Positions 14,788 to 23,275 of a DNA stretch of 39,984 nt are shown here, one piece after another. Source of the DNA: Bacillota bacterium (lineage in GTDB: Bacteria > Bacillota > Clostridia > Christensenellales > UMGS416); assembly GCA_023421955.1 (NCBI GenBank), contig JAEZSE010000020.1, positions 1 to 39,984 of the forward strand, in the 5' to 3' direction. The position numbers and the translations under genes were made by a program. Under the pieces are notes generated by a model that ran no database searches, was not told the DNA's origin, and saw nothing but the letters and a program-made list of their open reading frames with translations. How positions within the stretch are numbered: the stretch's first letter is position 1; the number at the start of each line of letters is the position of its first letter.

Positions 14788-15360
14788 TCAGGATTCCTCC
14801 TGCCCGTTGCTCTCATGATGATCACTGATGGGCTGAAAACTCCTTCTCTCTGACAGGAAATTTGCCAGCAAGTAAATGAAGAATAAAGCCAATGCGGTAA
14901 GCCAATACTCCCATCTCACGTGGGCCACCAGCCCGAGCCGGACGCACACCGGTTCAAACACAAAGCCCCCGGTCACGGCAAAGGCGATCGCCTTGATGAT
15001 TGGTCTCACCTTCGGGAAACACTGCACCCAGAGCATCGCCGTGACCGGCAGGGCAGACAGGTCAAAGGGGATGAACGACGGCATCAATGGGAACACGGTG
15101 ACCGGATAATACCACAGGTGAAGTGCCACCCCCACCATATCCAGAAAGGAAGCCAATAGGCCGATGAACGCGCCCACAAACAGCAGCCTGCTGGTGCTGC
15201 CACGTTTGCGCACGATCAGCCAGACCACCCACGGGATCACGATCAGCCCGACGCCGACCCACCACCGCCACGAGAGGAAGATTGTGCTTTTCCACACATG
15301 GAAATATTCGATATGTATTTCATGGAGTCTGTCATACAGGCCTTTTGCTTCATCCTGCAT
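14788..15360 (-). CDS. CBO0543-family membrane protein (paralogue)
   Basis: A 190-residue paralogue of the 13774-14316 protein. It shares the WRWWVGVGLIVIPWVVW block, the YYPVTVFPLMPSFIPFDLSALPV block and the five-helix layout. The start at 15360 is preferred over GTG 15396 because AAGGA lies upstream and because it aligns with the paralogue's N-terminus. The C-terminal 20 residues are hydrophilic and differ between the two. Function unknown. Confidence 0.8.
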   Translation of the reverse strand: MQDEAKGLYDRLHEIHIEYFHVWKSTIFLSWRWWVGVGLIVIPWVVWLIVRKRGSTSRLLFVGAFIGLLASFLDMVGVALHLWYYPVTVFPLMPSFIPFDLSALPVTAMLWVQCFPKVRPIIKAIAFAVTGGFVFEPVCVRLGLVAHVRWEYWLTALALFFIYLLANFLSERRSFQPISDHHESNGQEES

Positions 15361-15492
15361 CGGATCAAATCCTTCCGGCACTCCAAGTGGTATCACTTAG
15401 AATTCCAATCCATGCCGGATCAAATGCATTAGGGATGAAAATCCACTTTGCCAAGCATGCAGGTTGCTTTCAGCTTCTTTGCCTGTCGGGTG

Positions 15493-16302
15493 TTATGCTC
15501 TCCACAGCCCTTCCCGCAGCGCCATGCCATGCCCTTTGTAGAGCCATGCGTTCTCCAGGCGGTGCCGTGCCTCTTTCACGGCGATCTCCGCTGCCTTTTC
15601 AATGGTTCTTGCTCCATACTCCGCCGTTGCGTCCTGCGGATAGGTGCTGCCCATCACCCCCACAAGCCTTTCCCCCTTGGGCGGCAGCAGGCTCAGGTCC
15701 ACCGTTTCCGGGTGGAGCGCCATCATGTGCGACGTTTCCCAGATTGCGGCATGATCGCCGGCGTTGTCAAAATACTGCTCCACCAGCTGGTAATCCACAA
15801 ACGCCCAGGGGATCATGCTCCCCTTGCCATTCAGAACCATCTGGCTGTATTGCAGCACGGCCGCCCTGGCGTGGTCAATCAGCGGGTAATGCCCCGCCAC
15901 CAGTACGCCCACCGCAAAGCCCAGCGCGTCCGCCTCTGCCAGGATGTGCAGCAGCAGCTTTCCATAGTTGAGTGTTTGCTCTGTGGCGGTAAACGGCGCG
16001 CGGGCAGCGGTGAAACGGTCCGCGTCCAGCCCCATGCACCCGGCGATGGCCTGCCTGTCGTCAGAGGTTGATTCCATCAGCGATTCCAGCCGGTTCTCCC
16101 CGTAGTAGAGCGGCGGAAACACCAGGCCCCCGCCAATCTCCGCGCACTTGATCGCGATGCCTTCGGCCTGAAGCGTGTCTGCGCCCACGGCGTTGTGCAC
16201 CCCATGCCACTCCAGCGTGCCGATCGGGATATAGACGATGGGGCATTCGGTTCTCCTGGCCACAATCTGCTCTGGCCGGAGCATGTGATATCTGGTTTCC
16301 AT
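15493..16302 (-). CDS. Creatininase-family amidohydrolase
   Basis: A 269-residue protein of the creatinine amidohydrolase family. PIGTLEWHG (residues 26-34) and GADT (40-43) give the Glu, His and Asp metal ligands. HAAIWETSHMMALHPE near residue 190 is the second conserved block. The usual central NGHGGN reads AGHYPL, so the substrate pocket is altered. Known members hydrolyse creatinine, formamides in flavin or redox-cofactor pathways, or cyclic amides; I cannot choose. The start at 16302 has GGGGAG at eight-base spacing. An ATG at 16329 overlaps the mnmE stop and would couple the genes, but its RBS is poor. Confidence 0.8.
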   Translation of the reverse strand: METRYHMLRPEQIVARRTECPIVYIPIGTLEWHGVHNAVGADTLQAEGIAIKCAEIGGGLVFPPLYYGENRLESLMESTSDDRQAIAGCMGLDADRFTAARAPFTATEQTLNYGKLLLHILAEADALGFAVGVLVAGHYPLIDHARAAVLQYSQMVLNGKGSMIPWAFVDYQLVEQYFDNAGDHAAIWETSHMMALHPETVDLSLLPPKGERLVGVMGSTYPQDATAEYGARTIEKAAEIAVKEARHRLENAWLYKGHGMALREGLWRA

Positions 16303-16325
16303 CTGTTTTTCTCCCCTCCCAGTGA

Positions 16326-17687
16326 TCATTTCCCCAAACAGAACCGTTCGAAAATGAGATCGATCACGTCCTCATCCACTGTCTTGCCGGTCACTTGCCC
16401 CAACGCGTGCCAGGCCCGGCGGATGTCGGTGGCGGCGGTGTCCGGCGGGTAGCCCTCGCCCAGCGCCTCCATGGCCTGCCGCACCGCATCGGCGCCGTCG
16501 CGCACGGCCTCAATGTGGCGGGCGTTGGAGAGCGCCGCCGATTCGGCGAAGCCCTCGCCGCCGGCGCAGCAATCCTCAATCATGGTTTGCAGCGCGGCCA
16601 TGCCGCCCCCGGTGAGCGCCGAAACCGCCACCGCGCCGCGGCATTGCAGTAGCTCTGCAGCCTCTTCCGCGGTCACTGCCAGGGCAAGGTCTGCCTTGCT
16701 CACCACCACAATCACCGGCGTTTCACCGGCTTGCTTCAGAATCATCTGGTCGTCAGTGGTTACGCCGGTCGTGCCGTCCACGACCAAAAGCGCCAGCGAC
16801 GCCTGTGCCAGCGCCTTTTTGGCCCGCTCCACGCCCATCGCCTCGATCTCATCACCGGCGTGACGGATGCCTGCGGTGTCCACAAATGTCACCGGGATGC
16901 CGCCGATGCTGGTCTCTGCGTCCAGCGTGTCGCGGGTGGTGCCGGGCCGGGCGGTCACGATGGCCCGGTCTTCCCCCAGCAGCGCGTTCAATAGAGAGGA
17001 TTTGCCCGCGTTTGGCCGGCCCACGATGGCGCAGCGCACGCCTTCCCTTAAGGCGCGGCCTGCCCTGGCTGTACGGAGCAGCTCCTCCAGCTGCTCCCCC
17101 ACGGCCGCAAGCCTCCGGGTCACATCGTGGGCGGTGTGCTGCTCCAAATCATCCTCCGGGTAATCCACGGTGACCTCGATTTCGGCCAGCAGGTTCAGCA
17201 GCTCATCCTGGATCTCCGTCACCTTTCGGCCCAGCCGCCCTTCCAGCTGCCGGAGCGCCAGTTTCCGCGCCCCTTCGGCCCGGGCGGAGATCAGGTCCAT
17301 CACGGCCTCGGCTTGCGAAAGGTCCATCCGGCCATTCAGAAACGCCCGCTTGCTGAATTCGCCCGGCTCGGCGGCCACGGCTCCGGCGGCCATCACGGCC
17401 TGAAGCACGGCGCGCACCGTCTCCTGCCCGCCATGGCAGTGGATCTCCGCCATATCTTCGCCGGTGTAGCTTCTCGGCGCCTGGAAATACACGGCCAGCG
17501 CCCGGTCCACCGGCTCGCCGGCGAGTGTCACGGTGCCGTAGACCATCCTTCTGGGCTCCAGCCTGCCCTTATGGAAAAAGCAGCCCTGCAACACCGAAAG
17601 GGCATTGGGGCCGCTCACGCGGATGATGGCCACACCGGCCTGGCCGGGGGCGGTTGCGGGGGCTGCGATGGTGGCGGTTTCGCGCAT
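16326..17687 (-). CDS. mnmE: tRNA modification GTPase MnmE
   Basis: A 453-residue protein, the normal length. With MnmG it adds the carboxymethylaminomethyl or aminomethyl group to U34 of certain tRNAs. Residues 1-118 are the tetrahydrofolate-binding domain (TIAAPATAPGQAGVAIIRVSG). The G domain has G1 GRPNAGKS (223-230), G2 around PGTTRD (248-253) and G3 DTAG (270-273). The C-terminus FCLGK carries the catalytic Cys450. G4 reads SKAD (330-333) instead of NKxD. The gene is usually beside mnmG, jag and yidC; here it lies between the TPR operon and a creatininase gene, with no mnmG in the window. An AGGTGA RBS supports the start. Confidence 0.96.
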   Translation of the reverse strand: MRETATIAAPATAPGQAGVAIIRVSGPNALSVLQGCFFHKGRLEPRRMVYGTVTLAGEPVDRALAVYFQAPRSYTGEDMAEIHCHGGQETVRAVLQAVMAAGAVAAEPGEFSKRAFLNGRMDLSQAEAVMDLISARAEGARKLALRQLEGRLGRKVTEIQDELLNLLAEIEVTVDYPEDDLEQHTAHDVTRRLAAVGEQLEELLRTARAGRALREGVRCAIVGRPNAGKSSLLNALLGEDRAIVTARPGTTRDTLDAETSIGGIPVTFVDTAGIRHAGDEIEAMGVERAKKALAQASLALLVVDGTTGVTTDDQMILKQAGETPVIVVVSKADLALAVTAEEAAELLQCRGAVAVSALTGGGMAALQTMIEDCCAGGEGFAESAALSNARHIEAVRDGADAVRQAMEALGEGYPPDTAATDIRRAWHALGQVTGKTVDEDVIDLIFERFCLGK

Positions 17688-17714
17688 GGTTCACCTGAGA
17701 GTTGTTTTACTGGT

Positions 17715-17723
17715 AGTATACCA
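17715..17723 (-). promoter_or_regulatory. Extended -10 promoter of mnmE
   Basis: On the minus strand, TGGTATACT, an extended -10 (TATACT at 17720-17715). There is no clear -35. It lies in the 54-base gap after the TPR operon, from which read-through is also possible because no terminator is visible. Confidence 0.5.
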
Positions 17724-17741
17724 TAAAGCGATAATAGAAAA

Positions 17742-18899
17742 TCATGGGATCAGGTAGCGCACCTCGCTGCGTTTATAGTCATATGTGACATAACGGCCAT
17801 CGGTATTTTTGCCATAAATCATTATCTTACCATCCGTTAGGGGGGTAATTTTTTGTATTGTGTTGGAATACATGTCCACGATGCAGGAGTTATTTAGTTT
17901 ATATTCTTTCTGGTCAATATAATAATGGATAGTGCCCCAACCATCATGTCGCTTAATTAGCCACATATTCTTGCTGCTGTCATAGCTAAAATCCCAATAC
18001 GCATTATAATTGGGCTCCCTCCATTGACCTTCTAGGTAGTATAAGAGAAATGTGTCAGACAGCATGAGCTCCCGAGAATCCTCGATATCGTTTATCACCG
18101 CCAATTTGTCATAAATCGGCTTGACTTTGTTGTAATCAGACAACCCATCTGCTATGCTGACACCATGAGCTTCAATCAGTACCCGATAGAGCTCCACATC
18201 TTTTTCAAACTGTGGGACATCGGCAATGGTATCCAAGGTCTTGCTTGCTTCAGCATACTTGCCAGAGCGGTAGTGTTTTTCAGCTTGGCGCAGCATACCG
18301 TGAGCGGCCATAACCAGCTTTGCGGGGCTGTCGGAATAGTTGCTGAGTGTGGTAAATACGTCGACGGCATCATTCCAGTTTTCCTGTTCCATAAGTCCCA
18401 AACCCCGCCGGTAATCAGTCTCCAACACCATTGCTTCGGAGTCTTGATAACCATGACCAGCAAGCGTGGTAAATATTTCTGATGCTTCTTTATACTGCTT
18501 GAGATCCAGCAGCGAGTGAGCGTATAGGTAATCGGTCAAAAGAACCATTGTTTCCGAGTCGTTAAAGCCATCTGCCTTGACAAAAAGTGTATAGGCATTT
18601 TGGTAATCTTCATTTTGGAGAGAAATATTTGCTTGCGCATACTCCATGAGGTCTGGCGCATCTTCAAACCAAGAAGGAACAGTTGAAATAATCTCCATCG
18701 CTTGAGAATAATGGCCAGAAGCCAACTCATCTGCGGCCTTATGATAACTGGTGTCTAGATACAAAAACCCAGCTCCTGCAGCCAGTGCAAACACCATGAT
18801 CCCGATAAGGAGGGCAGCAGCGATTCTGATCCACCGCAGGCCTTGGCGGCGCGTGTCCGCACCGGGGCGCAGGGTTGATGTTTGGGTGTCGGTACTCAT
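17742..18899 (-). CDS. Membrane-anchored TPR-like repeat protein, fourth paralogue
   Basis: A 385-residue protein with a 20-25-residue cytoplasmic start, one membrane helix (about 27-50), TPR-like repeats to about 270 and a beta-rich C-terminal domain. Repeats share the pattern GYQDSEAMVLETDYRRGLGL followed by a helix with E-W-DA--VF. The C-terminal domain opens with YYLEGQWREP and contains aromatic strands. The topology puts repeats and C-domain outside the membrane. This gene is markedly AT-richer than the first two paralogues (one 60-base line counted at 40% G+C against 60%). The start at ATG 18899 has only a weak GAGTGAG RBS; GTG 18911 is an alternative. No named family recognised beyond TPR-like. 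Confidence 0.7.
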   Translation of the reverse strand: MSTDTQTSTLRPGADTRRQGLRWIRIAAALLIGIMVFALAAGAGFLYLDTSYHKAADELASGHYSQAMEIISTVPSWFEDAPDLMEYAQANISLQNEDYQNAYTLFVKADGFNDSETMVLLTDYLYAHSLLDLKQYKEASEIFTTLAGHGYQDSEAMVLETDYRRGLGLMEQENWNDAVDVFTTLSNYSDSPAKLVMAAHGMLRQAEKHYRSGKYAEASKTLDTIADVPQFEKDVELYRVLIEAHGVSIADGLSDYNKVKPIYDKLAVINDIEDSRELMLSDTFLLYYLEGQWREPNYNAYWDFSYDSSKNMWLIKRHDGWGTIHYYIDQKEYKLNNSCIVDMYSNTIQKITPLTDGKIMIYGKNTDGRYVTYDYKRSEVRYLIP

Positions 18900-18977
18900 A
18901 AGCTTTCTCACTCTCGGTTGTTTATCAATTTCCGATTCTGTGAATCAATGCGCTGGGAGAAAGCACGACAGCAGTTA

Positions 18978-19982
18978 TCATTTCATTCTCCATACTGTGT
19001 ATGAAGTTGAATTCTCCGTACAATACACAGTCATTTCGTTAATCGACACCACTTCTATACGGAAGACCGTAGTGCCATTTCCATTGATAAGTTTGGAAGC
19101 TGATATTTCACCATCATGAACCTGGTAGTATGTATCAAGGTAGGGATACCCCATGTCAAACTCAGGAAGATTGGTGTCCAAGGTCCATTTGATAAGCGCA
19201 TCGTCATTTGGCGTAAATCTGAAATAGAAGCTCTTGCCATCAGACTCCCACTTCCCAACAAGGAAATTGTAGATGAAAGCGTCAGTGCCCATTAGTTTGT
19301 TTGCATCGTGAAAACCATTCAAAGCAACAAGCCGCTTATACAACGCTTGTGTGGTATCGGAACCCATGTCAACGGTATATTGGTGTGCCTCGATCAACGT
19401 GAGGAATTTGTCGCTATCCAGATAACCATTGTTTTTCTCGAAATAACCCTTACTAACGTTGAACTCTTCAAGGTCATACATGCGTACCGCCGCCTGATAA
19501 CCAGCAAGGTGAATTCTGTTCGAGCCGCTGGATTCCGCCTTTTCCAATACATCGCGAAATGCCTGTTTTGCCCGATCAATGTCACCTTTCTCGGTGTATG
19601 AGCAACCCAACAGGTAGGTTGCCTCAAGCGCTTGGTCTTCAGAGTCGCGATACTGCCCCGCCATGCGGAAGTAGCGGCTCGCATTGAAGTAATCCTTTGC
19701 TGCCAGCGCCGCGCGGGCCTGGGTATACACCATGAGGTTTTCTGTTTCTTCAAACCATGGAGGATTCTTGGAAATGAGCTCCATAGCCTCGGTGTACTGC
19801 CCCTTTTCCATCTCCGCGATTGCCTTATCATATCGCTGGCTTAGATATAAATACCCCACGCCAGCCGCCGCCAGCGCGAACACCACCAACCCCGCTACAA
19901 TGGTGAGGGCGATCAAAAACCCCAGATGGCCCCGGCGGCGCTTGCTCTTGCCCGGATTTGCCGAATTGGCCGTGTTGCTCAT
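18978..19982 (-). CDS. Membrane-anchored TPR-like repeat protein, third paralogue
   Basis: A 334-residue member of the same set: basic N-terminus (KSKRRRGH), a helix at about 20-45 and the conserved post-membrane motif YLYLSQRYDKAIAEMEKGQY. TPR-like repeats follow to about 225, then a C-domain opening FLVGKWESDGKSFYF and ending in SYTVWRMK. It has fewer repeats than the first paralogue, so repeat number varies within the operon. The start at 19982 follows AGGAGG with seven-base spacing. It lies 37 bases downstream of the second paralogue. Confidence 0.72.
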   Translation of the reverse strand: MSNTANSANPGKSKRRRGHLGFLIALTIVAGLVVFALAAAGVGYLYLSQRYDKAIAEMEKGQYTEAMELISKNPPWFEETENLMVYTQARAALAAKDYFNASRYFRMAGQYRDSEDQALEATYLLGCSYTEKGDIDRAKQAFRDVLEKAESSGSNRIHLAGYQAAVRMYDLEEFNVSKGYFEKNNGYLDSDKFLTLIEAHQYTVDMGSDTTQALYKRLVALNGFHDANKLMGTDAFIYNFLVGKWESDGKSFYFRFTPNDDALIKWTLDTNLPEFDMGYPYLDTYYQVHDGEISASKLINGNGTTVFRIEVVSINEMTVYCTENSTSYTVWRMK

Positions 19983-20019
19983 CGCAGTTCCTCCTGCCAA
20001 TCACTTTATGGGGGTTCGG

Positions 20020-21123
20020 TTATTTGACACTCCGATAGAGCTTGTATTCCGACCCATCCTTGTAGCAGCGCACCATCATGATGCGATCAGAACTGAACGT
20101 GAGCTGGAAGCATTTGTTCCAGCCGGCCTGGTCGCTGCCCAGATAGACGATGGAGCCCTCAATCTTGAAGAATTCGCCGCTCACATAGGGAAGCGTGTAG
20201 TTGATCGTCCACCCATCGCCGTTGCGTTTCAGCACAAAGTCGTTTTTGCCGTTCATCCACCGGCCTTCCAGCAGGATGTAGATCCAGTCGTCACCGGTGA
20301 GCAGCTGCACATAGTCCTCTTCATCGCCGAGGGCAAGAAGCTTTTGGAACGCGGCTTTCTGGCTGGTATAGCCATTGGCTTTGTACTGTTTCAGCTGCAA
20401 CTGTGTGAGCAGGTAGTAGGTGTCGCTTTTCTCGTAATCACCCAGGCTGGCAAACAGTGTCTGCGCCTGCGCATACTCCCCGCCGCGATAAAGGGCCACC
20501 GCCCAGCGGTAATTGGTCTGCGGCAGGAGGGTCTCGGCATCTTTGTATTTCTTTGCCGCCAAGCGCCGCAGCAGCTCCACGGCCTGCTCATACTCCTCCG
20601 CCTCCATCTTCTGGCCGGCAAGGGTGTATTGCGTTTCCAGCAGAAGGTCTGCGGAGTCCTGATAGCTTTGCTTGGCAAGGCCCTCCAGCAAGCCCGCGGC
20701 GCCCTGATAATCCTTGCTTTCCAGCAGCGCCTTGGTGTGCATATAGTCGGTTTCGGTCACCATGGCCCGGCTGTCGCGAAAGTCCTTCAGGCGCTCAAAC
20801 TGGCGGCGAGCGCCGTCATAATCCCCTCTGCCAAGAAGTTCTCCTGCCTTGGCATAGCTCTGAAGCGCGGGCGTCTCCCGAAAAAACTCCGGCACGCTGT
20901 CCAGGCTGCCGCTGGCCCCGGCGTAGTCCTTGTGCTCCAGCGCGGTGACCGCCTTGTCATATTGCTGATCAATATAGAAGGTGTAGCCCACCGCGCCGGC
21001 CAGGGCCAGCACCATGACCCCTGCCAGCAGCAACGCCAGCGTGATCAGCACAGTGGCAGGCCTGCCAAGGCCCCGCTTGGCAGAAGGCGCGTGCTGTGCG
21101 CCGCCTGGTATGGTGGTTGCCAT
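20020..21123 (-). CDS. Membrane-anchored TPR-like repeat protein, second paralogue
   Basis: A 367-residue paralogue. Residues 1-25 are cytoplasmic, a helix lies at about 26-48 and YTFYIDQQYDKAVTALEHKDY starts the repeat region. Repeats such as FRDSRAMVTETDYMHTKALL and YQDSADLLLETQYTLAGQKM show the shared D-S/A-x-x-L/M-x-E-x-x-Y core. The C-domain opens LLEGRWMNGKNDFVLKRNG and closes EYKLYRSVK. GGAGG seven bases before ATG 21123 sets the start. The gene is G+C-rich like the first paralogue. Confidence 0.72.
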   Translation of the reverse strand: MATTIPGGAQHAPSAKRGLGRPATVLITLALLLAGVMVLALAGAVGYTFYIDQQYDKAVTALEHKDYAGASGSLDSVPEFFRETPALQSYAKAGELLGRGDYDGARRQFERLKDFRDSRAMVTETDYMHTKALLESKDYQGAAGLLEGLAKQSYQDSADLLLETQYTLAGQKMEAEEYEQAVELLRRLAAKKYKDAETLLPQTNYRWAVALYRGGEYAQAQTLFASLGDYEKSDTYYLLTQLQLKQYKANGYTSQKAAFQKLLALGDEEDYVQLLTGDDWIYILLEGRWMNGKNDFVLKRNGDGWTINYTLPYVSGEFFKIEGSIVYLGSDQAGWNKCFQLTFSSDRIMMVRCYKDGSEYKLYRSVK

Positions 21124-21163
21124 AAGTTTACCTCCGGGTTGTGATGTGCCAGTGGCGGGGCGG

Positions 21164-22513
21164 TCAGGAGCGGGTGAGCCGCAGCACTGTGCCGTCGTCA
21201 TATCCATATGCGTTGTAGATCACTGCCTCACAGGTATCCTCCGACAGGAATCGGAACTCCAGCCTCACCAGCCATTGCCCGAAGACGTTGCGGAAAAGGA
21301 AAGTGCCGCCATCCAGCTGGCTCCAAACATCAATTTCATCGCCATCGACAAACCAGGTCTTCTTCGCCTTGTCATACTTCACCTCAAAGGTGAAGTTGCC
21401 ATTGGCGGTGGCCCATTTGCCCTCCAGGCGGAAGGGCAGAAAGCGGGAGGACAGGATGGCCTTATTTGCTGCATCGAAATCGCTGATGGCCATCAGCCGG
21501 TCAAAGATTGCCTTGGCCTTTGCATAGTCCTTGCGGCTGTCCGCCACGGTCATCTCAAGGCCCTCAATCAGCAGCAGGTACTTGCCGGCATCTGTCACGT
21601 AGGGCTCAACCTGCACGAAAATGGGCTTGGCGGTGCCGATATCTCCATCCTGATAGAGGCCCACCGCTTTGTCATGGAGCGTTTTGCTCACATCAGCCAG
21701 CAGGGCCTGGGAGTCCTTGTATTGCTTGATTTTTGCCAGCACAGGAAACGCCGCGTCCGGTCTGCCGCTCTTGAGCAGCGCCTGAGCCCTTTGGTAGTAG
21801 GCCTCGTTGAGCAGGCCTTCGGCATCCTTATATTTCTTTCCGACCAACGGCGTGAGCAGCAGCTCTGCCTTGGCGTAATCGCCGGACTGTAAAATGCTGT
21901 CCGCCTGCCGGTAATCGGTCTCCAGCACCATTGTGCCGGCGTCCCGATACTCCTTTTCGGCCAATGCGCCAAATAGCGCCGCTGCCTGCTCAAACTGCCC
22001 GTTGTCCAGGTGGGCGGAAGCCTGCCGGTAATCGCACTCGTTGATCATCGCCGGTGCGTCCTGATAAGCCCCCAACGCAGTGAACATCCCCTTGGCCTGG
22101 TCAAACTTGCCTTCCTCCAGCAATGCTGCGGCCATCCGGTAATCGCATTCCTGTACAAGCACTGCCGCGTTGCGGTATGAGCCGAGGGCGACGAACGCCT
22201 CCTTGGCGTCAGAATATTTGCTTGATACCAGCTTGGTGCCTGCCAACGCGTAATCCTTCAGATCTCCGGTGTCTTTGAAAAACTCCGGCACAGGCTTGAT
22301 CTGCTCCCAAGCCTGATGATAATCACCTTTGTCTGCGCTGGCGGCGGCGCTGTTGTACTGTGCGTTGAAATACAGAAAAGCTCCCCCTGTGGCCAGCAGC
22401 CCCAGCAACAGCAATGCTCCTGCGGCGATGGCAACCCAGGCTCCCCAGTGCAGCTTTTTGGCGGGTTTGACAGAAACGGGGGATGGAGCAGCGCTTTGGT
22501 TCATGTCTGACAT
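21164..22513 (-). CDS. Membrane-anchored TPR-like repeat protein, first paralogue
   Basis: The longest of the set, 449 residues. A 25-residue cytoplasmic segment, a membrane helix (about 28-50), then seven or eight repeats of 35-38 residues with the core L--Y-DA--M--E-DYR-A--LL--G-y--A---F. The C-domain (about 365-449) opens FRLEGKWATANGNFTFEV and ends GTVLRLTRS. The start at 22513 follows GGAGGA; longer frames run into the promoter region. The pattern suggests an extracytoplasmic protein-binding scaffold or sensor. No enzyme motif, lipobox or sorting signal is present. It is first in the operon. Confidence 0.73.
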   Translation of the reverse strand: MSDMNQSAAPSPVSVKPAKKLHWGAWVAIAAGALLLLGLLATGGAFLYFNAQYNSAAASADKGDYHQAWEQIKPVPEFFKDTGDLKDYALAGTKLVSSKYSDAKEAFVALGSYRNAAVLVQECDYRMAAALLEEGKFDQAKGMFTALGAYQDAPAMINECDYRQASAHLDNGQFEQAAALFGALAEKEYRDAGTMVLETDYRQADSILQSGDYAKAELLLTPLVGKKYKDAEGLLNEAYYQRAQALLKSGRPDAAFPVLAKIKQYKDSQALLADVSKTLHDKAVGLYQDGDIGTAKPIFVQVEPYVTDAGKYLLLIEGLEMTVADSRKDYAKAKAIFDRLMAISDFDAANKAILSSRFLPFRLEGKWATANGNFTFEVKYDKAKKTWFVDGDEIDVWSQLDGGTFLFRNVFGQWLVRLEFRFLSEDTCEAVIYNAYGYDDGTVLRLTRS

Positions 22514-22607
22514 ATGACTCCTCCGGATGAAAAGATGATGGTATTGGGGTCTGTGTTTCAGGCTTTGCAGAACGCTTGTGACATATGGAAATAATTGGTG
22601 TAATAAC

Positions 22608-22636
22608 ATCATATCACAATGGAAAAACGGGAACAA
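22608..22636 (-). promoter_or_regulatory. Promoter of the TPR paralogue operon
   Basis: On the minus strand, TTGTTC (22636-22631), a 17-bp spacer and TATGAT (22613-22608). It gives a leader of about 85 bases before the first start codon. Confidence 0.6.
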
Positions 22637-22806
22637 GCGTTTTTATTGCAGAATAAAAAGAGAACGGGTTATCTGATCCGCGCCAAACAATCAACAATGG
22701 AATTTGTTCATCGGTCAGTCAAAGATTGCGCCACAATACATATCCATCGAAAAGGGGCAAAGACCTGTCTTCGGGGCCGGGACCAACACAGGAACAAGGG
22801 GCAATC

Positions 22807-22835
22807 AAAAAAGAAGGATCCGTTTACACTGATCC
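22807..22835 (-). terminator. Weak terminator after the small membrane protein gene
   Basis: On the minus strand, GGATC..GATCC with a loop of about 9 bases, followed by TTCTTTTTT. The stem is short. The rest of 22637-22878 shows no gene. Confidence 0.5.
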
Positions 22836-22878
22836 CTCTCATCGTGCGCTCACTCCGGTTGCAGCTTCAATTGCCGGT

Positions 22879-23163
22879 TCAGTTATAAAACCCGCTCCCC
22901 ATTGGGTCAAAGGACTTCACAGCATTCAACACTGCCGTCAGCATGCCGGGAATCATGAAAAAGAAAATTACGCTAAGCACCAGTCCCACGACCCAGAGGA
23001 TCAGATAAGCCCGGAAGAAGTTGCGCTTGCTGGGCTTGGCGTTGCTGCCGAAGGCCCACACGAGCATCATGATAAAGCCCACAACCGGAATGGAGCTCAA
23101 CACCATCGAGCCCACCCAATCGCCGATGGAAACGGTTTCGTCATACTGGTCATGGTATGCCAT
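22879..23163 (-). CDS. Small two-helix membrane protein
   Basis: A 94-residue protein with two hydrophobic segments (about 18-38 and 52-74) joined by a basic loop containing FGSNAKPSKRNFFRAYL. This loop pattern (VWAF-----PS++N--RA) is common in small clostridial membrane proteins of unknown function. The RBS is AAGGAAGG and the promoter is close to consensus, so expression is probably strong. It is monocistronic. No partner is implied by the neighbours. Confidence 0.7.
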   Translation of the reverse strand: MAYHDQYDETVSIGDWVGSMVLSSIPVVGFIMMLVWAFGSNAKPSKRNFFRAYLILWVVGLVLSVIFFFMIPGMLTAVLNAVKSFDPMGSGFYN

Positions 23164-23193
23164 GGGACACCTTCCTTTTGGGTTGATACCACC

Positions 23194-23221
23194 ATTGTAA
23201 AATAATGGGGAATGTTGTCAA
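23194..23221 (-). promoter_or_regulatory. Promoter of the small membrane protein gene
   Basis: On the minus strand, consensus TTGACA (23221-23216), a 16-bp spacer and TACAAT (23199-23194). Confidence 0.75.
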
Positions 23222-23275
23222 GAGGAGGAGATATCTTCGTAGCACTCCGGTGCGGCGTGGAATAGGATATACGGC

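Noticed and set aside
19732..21144. Long plus-strand open frame across two TPR paralogue genes
   Set aside because: It spans the gap between two well-supported minus-strand genes and has shadow-like composition and no RBS.
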